Positions 8,096 through 11,677 of a stretch of 11,677 nucleotides of DNA are shown here, piece by piece. A program made the position numbers and the translations under genes. The notes under the pieces are model-generated. The model was given only the letters and a program-made list of their open reading frames with translations, had not been told where the DNA came from and ran no database searches. How positions within the stretch are numbered: the stretch's first letter is position 1; each line of letters begins with the position of its first letter. The stretch is from JACQAI01 sp035507915 (lineage in GTDB: Bacteria; Pseudomonadota; Alphaproteobacteria; Elsterales; Elsteraceae). The stretch spans positions 1 through 11,677 of the forward strand of contig DATJNS010000453.1 of NCBI GenBank assembly GCA_035507915.1, given 5' to 3'.

Positions 8096-8124
8096 GCAAT
8101 CCGCGGGATTTATGCCAGGATTGC
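8096..8124. promoter_or_regulatory. Candidate operator: AATCC/GGATT half-sites in divergent spacer
   Basis: The 45-bp spacer between the divergent amidase and uraD genes contains AATCC-GCG-GGATT at 8098-8110, a 5-bp inverted repeat with a 3-bp gap. A second GGATTGC at 8118-8124 pairs with GCAATCC at 8096-8102 and repeats the GGATT half-site 12 bp downstream of the first. Three copies of one half-site in such a short spacer suggest regulator binding that could control both directions. The last half-site overlaps the uraD ribosome-binding AGGA (8117-8120). No regulator gene lies in the window and I cannot name a known motif, so this is a hypothesis. Confidence 0.35.
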
Positions 8125-8128
8125 CCCG

Positions 8129-8641
8129 ATGCGCCTAGCCGAGCTGAATCGCACCGACCGCGCCGCGTTCGTGACCGTGCTGGGCGCGGTGTTCGAGCAC
8201 GCGCCCTGGGTCGCCGATGCCGCCTATGAGGCGCGGCCGTTCGCCAGCCGCGCGGCGCTGCACGACGCCATGATGGCGGCCGTCGCGCGCGCCCCGGAAG
8301 CCCAGCGCGTCGACTTCCTCGACCGCCATCCCGAGCTCGGCAGCCGCGCCGACGTGGTGCGCGACCTCACCCCGGCCTCACGCGACGAGCAGCTGTCGGC
8401 GGGATTGACGCGGCTCAGCCCCGACGAGGCGGAATGGTTCCGCGCGCGCAACCGCGCCTACCGGGAGAAATTCGGCTTTCCCTTCATCGTCGCGGTGCGC
8501 CGCCTGACCAAGGCCGGCATCATGGCGGCGTTCGAGCGCCGGCTCGCCGGCGCGCGCGACGCCGAGCTCGCCGAAGCGTTCCGCGAGATCGGCTGGATCA
8601 CGCGGTTGCGTCTCGATGGCCTGATCGAGGACGGAGACTGA
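8129..8641 (+). CDS. uraD: 2-oxo-4-hydroxy-4-carboxy-5-ureidoimidazoline (OHCU) decarboxylase
   Basis: This 170-residue cytosolic enzyme converts OHCU to (S)-allantoin, the last step of the uricase branch of purine breakdown. The N-terminus LNRTDRAAFVTVLGAVFEHAPWVA is typical of the family. HPELGSR carries the expected catalytic His67, and SRDEQLSAGL carries Glu87 and Gln88. YREKFGFPFIVAVR (111-124) is the signature substrate-binding strand. The length matches single-domain UraD. The ATG at 8129 has AGGA 8 nt upstream and lies 45 bp from the divergent amidase gene. The stop is 24 nt before the chosen ureD start, so uraD probably leads the urease operon. Uricase and HIU hydrolase are not in the window. 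A fused or alternative role is unlikely given the intact motifs. Confidence 0.95.
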   Translation: MRLAELNRTDRAAFVTVLGAVFEHAPWVADAAYEARPFASRAALHDAMMAAVARAPEAQRVDFLDRHPELGSRADVVRDLTPASRDEQLSAGLTRLSPDEAEWFRARNRAYREKFGFPFIVAVRRLTKAGIMAAFERRLAGARDAELAEAFREIGWITRLRLDGLIEDGD

Positions 8642-8665
8642 TCATGGCCGGGCGCCGTGTGCTGG

Positions 8666-9577
8666 ATGCGTGATGTGCTGATCGACGACGCATCACCTCC
8701 CTCCCCGACCCTCCCCCTCAAGGGGGGAGGGGGAAGCGGCGCCGCGCCCGCACGCGTCGTCACGCACGGCCGGCTGGAGGTCGGTTTCGCGCTGCGCGAC
8801 GGCGTCACCCGCCTCAAGCATCTCTATCAGCACGATCCGCTGCGCGCGCTGTTTCCGTTGTCGGCGCCCGGCGACGTGCCGTGCGCGGCGCTCGTCACCA
8901 CGTCGGGCGGGCTGGTCGGCGGCGACCGCCTCGAGATCGCCGCCGCGGTCGGGGACGGTGCGCGCGCGCGCATCGCGCCGCAGGCGGCCGAGAAGATCTA
9001 TCGCTCGCTCGGCCCACCGGTCGTGATCGAGATCGCGCTGACGGCCGGCGCGGGCGGCTGGCTCGAGTACCTGCCGCTGGAGACCATCCTGTTCGACGGC
9101 GCGCGGCTCGATCGCAGCTGCCGCATCGATCTCGCCGGCGACGCGCGCGCGATGGCCGGCGAGATCCTGGTGTTCGGCCGGCTGGCGCGCGGCGAGACGA
9201 TGACGTCGGGTTCGGTGCGCGACGCCGTCGAGGTACGGCGCGACGGCCGGCTGGTGTGGGCCGACGCGTTCGATCCGCGCGGCGGCCTCGCGCGGCTCGA
9301 CCATCCCGCCGGGCTGGGCGGCGCACGCGCGCTCGCGACCCTGGTCTATGCCGGCGCCGACGCGCCCGCGCTGGTCGAGCCGGTACGCGACTTGCAGGCC
9401 GCCCACGCGTGCCCGGACGGCCAGGCCGGCGCGACCGCCATCGGCTCGGTGCTGGTCGCGCGCTGGATCGGCCGGGACGTCCTGGCGATGCGCCGCGCCT
9501 ATGCTACAGTCTGGCAAGAGCTGCGCGCGCGCGCTGCGGGATTGCCGCCGGTCCTGCCGCGGCTCTGGCACGTGTAG
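8666..9577 (+). CDS. ureD: Urease accessory protein UreD
   Basis: UreD is the urease chaperone that binds apo-urease and, with UreF and UreG, delivers nickel and helps form the carbamylated lysine site. The 303-residue product shows the family blocks GRLEVGFALRDGVTRLKHLY, TTSGGLVGGDRL, EKIYRSLGPP, LPLETILFDGARLDRS and GEILVFGRLARGE, in order. No ATG or GTG occurs between the N-terminal repeat and the first conserved block, so translation must begin upstream: at ATG 8666, GTG 8657 or GTG 8675. I chose the ATG, although none has a strong ribosome-binding site. Residues 10-25 (SPPSPTLPLKGGGGSG) are encoded by a palindromic repeat, giving an unusual proline/glycine N-terminal extension. The gene lies between uraD and ureA on the same strand, the common ureD-A-B-C order. 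Confidence 0.93.
   Translation: MRDVLIDDASPPSPTLPLKGGGGSGAAPARVVTHGRLEVGFALRDGVTRLKHLYQHDPLRALFPLSAPGDVPCAALVTTSGGLVGGDRLEIAAAVGDGARARIAPQAAEKIYRSLGPPVVIEIALTAGAGGWLEYLPLETILFDGARLDRSCRIDLAGDARAMAGEILVFGRLARGETMTSGSVRDAVEVRRDGRLVWADAFDPRGGLARLDHPAGLGGARALATLVYAGADAPALVEPVRDLQAAHACPDGQAGATAIGSVLVARWIGRDVLAMRRAYATVWQELRARAAGLPPVLPRLWHV
8709..8731. repeat. C/G-rich palindromic repeat inside the ureD 5' end
   Basis: CCCTCCCCC (8709-8717) pairs with GGGGGAGGG (8723-8731), with an added T-G wobble and a CAA loop, forming a perfect 9-bp stem. The surrounding tract CTCCCTCCCCGACC resembles a family of intergenic palindromes common in Alphaproteobacteria that translates as SPTLPLKGGG. This identification is by memory. 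Here it is read in frame into the UreD N-terminus. Because the hairpin sits just after the start codon, it could also lower ureD translation. Confidence 0.7.
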
Positions 9578-9639
9578 CCAGGCAGCCGTTGCGGGAACCT
9601 TGGCGCCGGGGGAAGGCCGAGGCGAGGGGGGCCACGATC

Positions 9640-9942
9640 GTGAAACTGACGCCGCGCGAAAAGGACAAGCTCATGATCGCGACCGCCGCCATGGTCGCGC
9701 GCCGCCGGCTCGAGCGCGGCGTCAAGCTGAACCACCCCGAGGCAGTCGCGCTGATCACCGACTTCGTGCTCGAGGGCGCGCGCGACGGCCGCTCGGTCGC
9801 CGAGCTGATGCGCGACGGCGCCACCGTGCTGCGCGCCGACCAGGTCATGACCGGCATCCCCGAGATGGTCCACGAGATCCAGGTCGAGGCGACCTTCCCG
9901 GACGGCACCAAGCTGGTCACCGTCCACCAGCCGATCCGCTAG
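9640..9942 (+). CDS. ureA: Urease gamma subunit
   Basis: This is the small structural subunit of urease, the cytosolic nickel enzyme that hydrolyses urea to ammonia and carbamate. The product is 100 residues, the usual gamma-subunit length. It begins MKLTPREKDKLMIATAAMVA and contains RGVKLNHPEAVALITDFVLEGARDG and PEMVHEIQVEATFPDGTKLV, which are hallmark conserved blocks. The start is GTG at 9640, chosen because it yields the canonical MKLTPREK N-terminus and has GAGGGGGG (9624-9631) 8 nt upstream. A 62-bp gap separates it from ureD and 8 bp from ureB, so it is part of the ureDABC operon. Gamma and beta are separate genes here, as in most bacteria, not fused as in Helicobacter. Confidence 0.98.
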   Translation: MKLTPREKDKLMIATAAMVARRRLERGVKLNHPEAVALITDFVLEGARDGRSVAELMRDGATVLRADQVMTGIPEMVHEIQVEATFPDGTKLVTVHQPIR

Positions 9943-9950
9943 AGGCCCGC

Positions 9951-10256
9951 ATGATTCCCGGCGAGTTGTTCATCAAGCCCGGCGAGATCGCGCTCAACGA
10001 GGGCGCCACGAGCGTCGCCATCGAGGTCGCCAATACCGGCGACCGGCCGATCCAGGTCGGCTCGCACTATCACTTCTTCGAGACCAACCAGGCGCTGCGC
10101 TTCGAACGCGACAAGGCGCGCGGCATGCGGCTCGACATCCCGGCCGGTACCGCGGTGCGCTTCGAGCCCGGCCAGACCCGGCAGGTCTCGCTGGTGCCCT
10201 ACGGCGGCAAGCGCCGCGTCTACGGATTCCAAGGCCGCATCGCGGGGAAGCTCTAG
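9951..10256 (+). CDS. ureB: Urease beta subunit
   Basis: This 101-residue structural subunit packs against UreC in the (UreABC)3 urease complex. It starts MIPGELFIKPGEIALNEGA, the classic beta-subunit opening. It contains DRPIQVGSHYHFFETNQALRF followed by RGMRLDIPAGTAVRFEPGQ, and ends with VYGFQGRIAGKL. It is full length and intact. The ATG at 9951 is preceded by AGAGG overlapping the ureA stop region. The stop TAG abuts the ureC ATG directly (TAGATG), so ureB and ureC are probably translationally coupled. No unusual residues were noted. Confidence 0.98.
   Translation: MIPGELFIKPGEIALNEGATSVAIEVANTGDRPIQVGSHYHFFETNQALRFERDKARGMRLDIPAGTAVRFEPGQTRQVSLVPYGGKRRVYGFQGRIAGKL

Positions 10257-11677
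<1,421 letters not shown>

Noticed and set aside
9500..9510. AT-richer TATGCTACAGT near the ureD 3' end, considered as a -10 box for ureA
   Set aside because: No convincing -35 hexamer lies at 16-18 bp, and it is inside ureD coding sequence of a continuous operon.

Overview
The window is very GC-rich (about 70% by eye), is almost entirely coding, and carries repeat motifs familiar from Alphaproteobacteria. Examples are a GTCATTGCGAGGAGCG-type element and a CCCTCCCCCT/AGGGGGGAGGG palindrome. I read it as an alphaproteobacterial chromosome segment (Rhizobiales or Rhodospirillales-like), but the genus cannot be fixed from this sequence. No tRNA, rRNA, CRISPR array, transposase or phage gene was seen, and no stretch over 300 bases lacks a gene.

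Layout. (1) At 2-1552 on the + strand lies the 3' part of an AMP-forming CoA ligase of the 2-aminobenzoate/benzoate-CoA ligase type. Its last codons run into a short dispersed repeat. (2) From 8083 down to 1592 on the - strand is a tightly packed gene string. In transcription order it holds an M20 Zn-dependent hydantoinase/carbamoylase-family amidase, a second M20 hydrolase with an altered metal site (4-bp ATGA overlap), a small DUF1761-like membrane protein, an exported M1 aminopeptidase, and a radical SAM enzyme with a cysteine-rich C-terminus. (3) A 45-bp divergent spacer (8084-8128) carries AATCC/GGATT half-sites. (4) From 8129 on the + strand come uraD (OHCU decarboxylase of urate breakdown) and the urease genes ureD, ureA, ureB and ureC. 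ureC is cut by the window end.

How the genes fit together. The right half reads as purine-nitrogen salvage. UraD makes (S)-allantoin from OHCU. Allantoin breakdown releases urea through allantoate. Urease (UreABC, matured by UreD and accessory proteins presumably encoded downstream) splits urea to ammonia. The divergent carbamoylase-family amidase could supply the allantoate amidohydrolase or ureido-hydrolase step. Its active-site motif also fits N-carbamoyl-beta-alanine/N-carbamoyl-amino acid hydrolases, so the substrate is open. The M20-M20-DUF1761-M1 string suggests amide and peptide nitrogen scavenging.

I found no clear case for a wholly new system. The best leads are the uncharacterised radical SAM protein, the M20 enzyme lacking two usual metal-1 acidic residues, the repeat translated into the UreD N-terminus, and the candidate operator in the divergent spacer.
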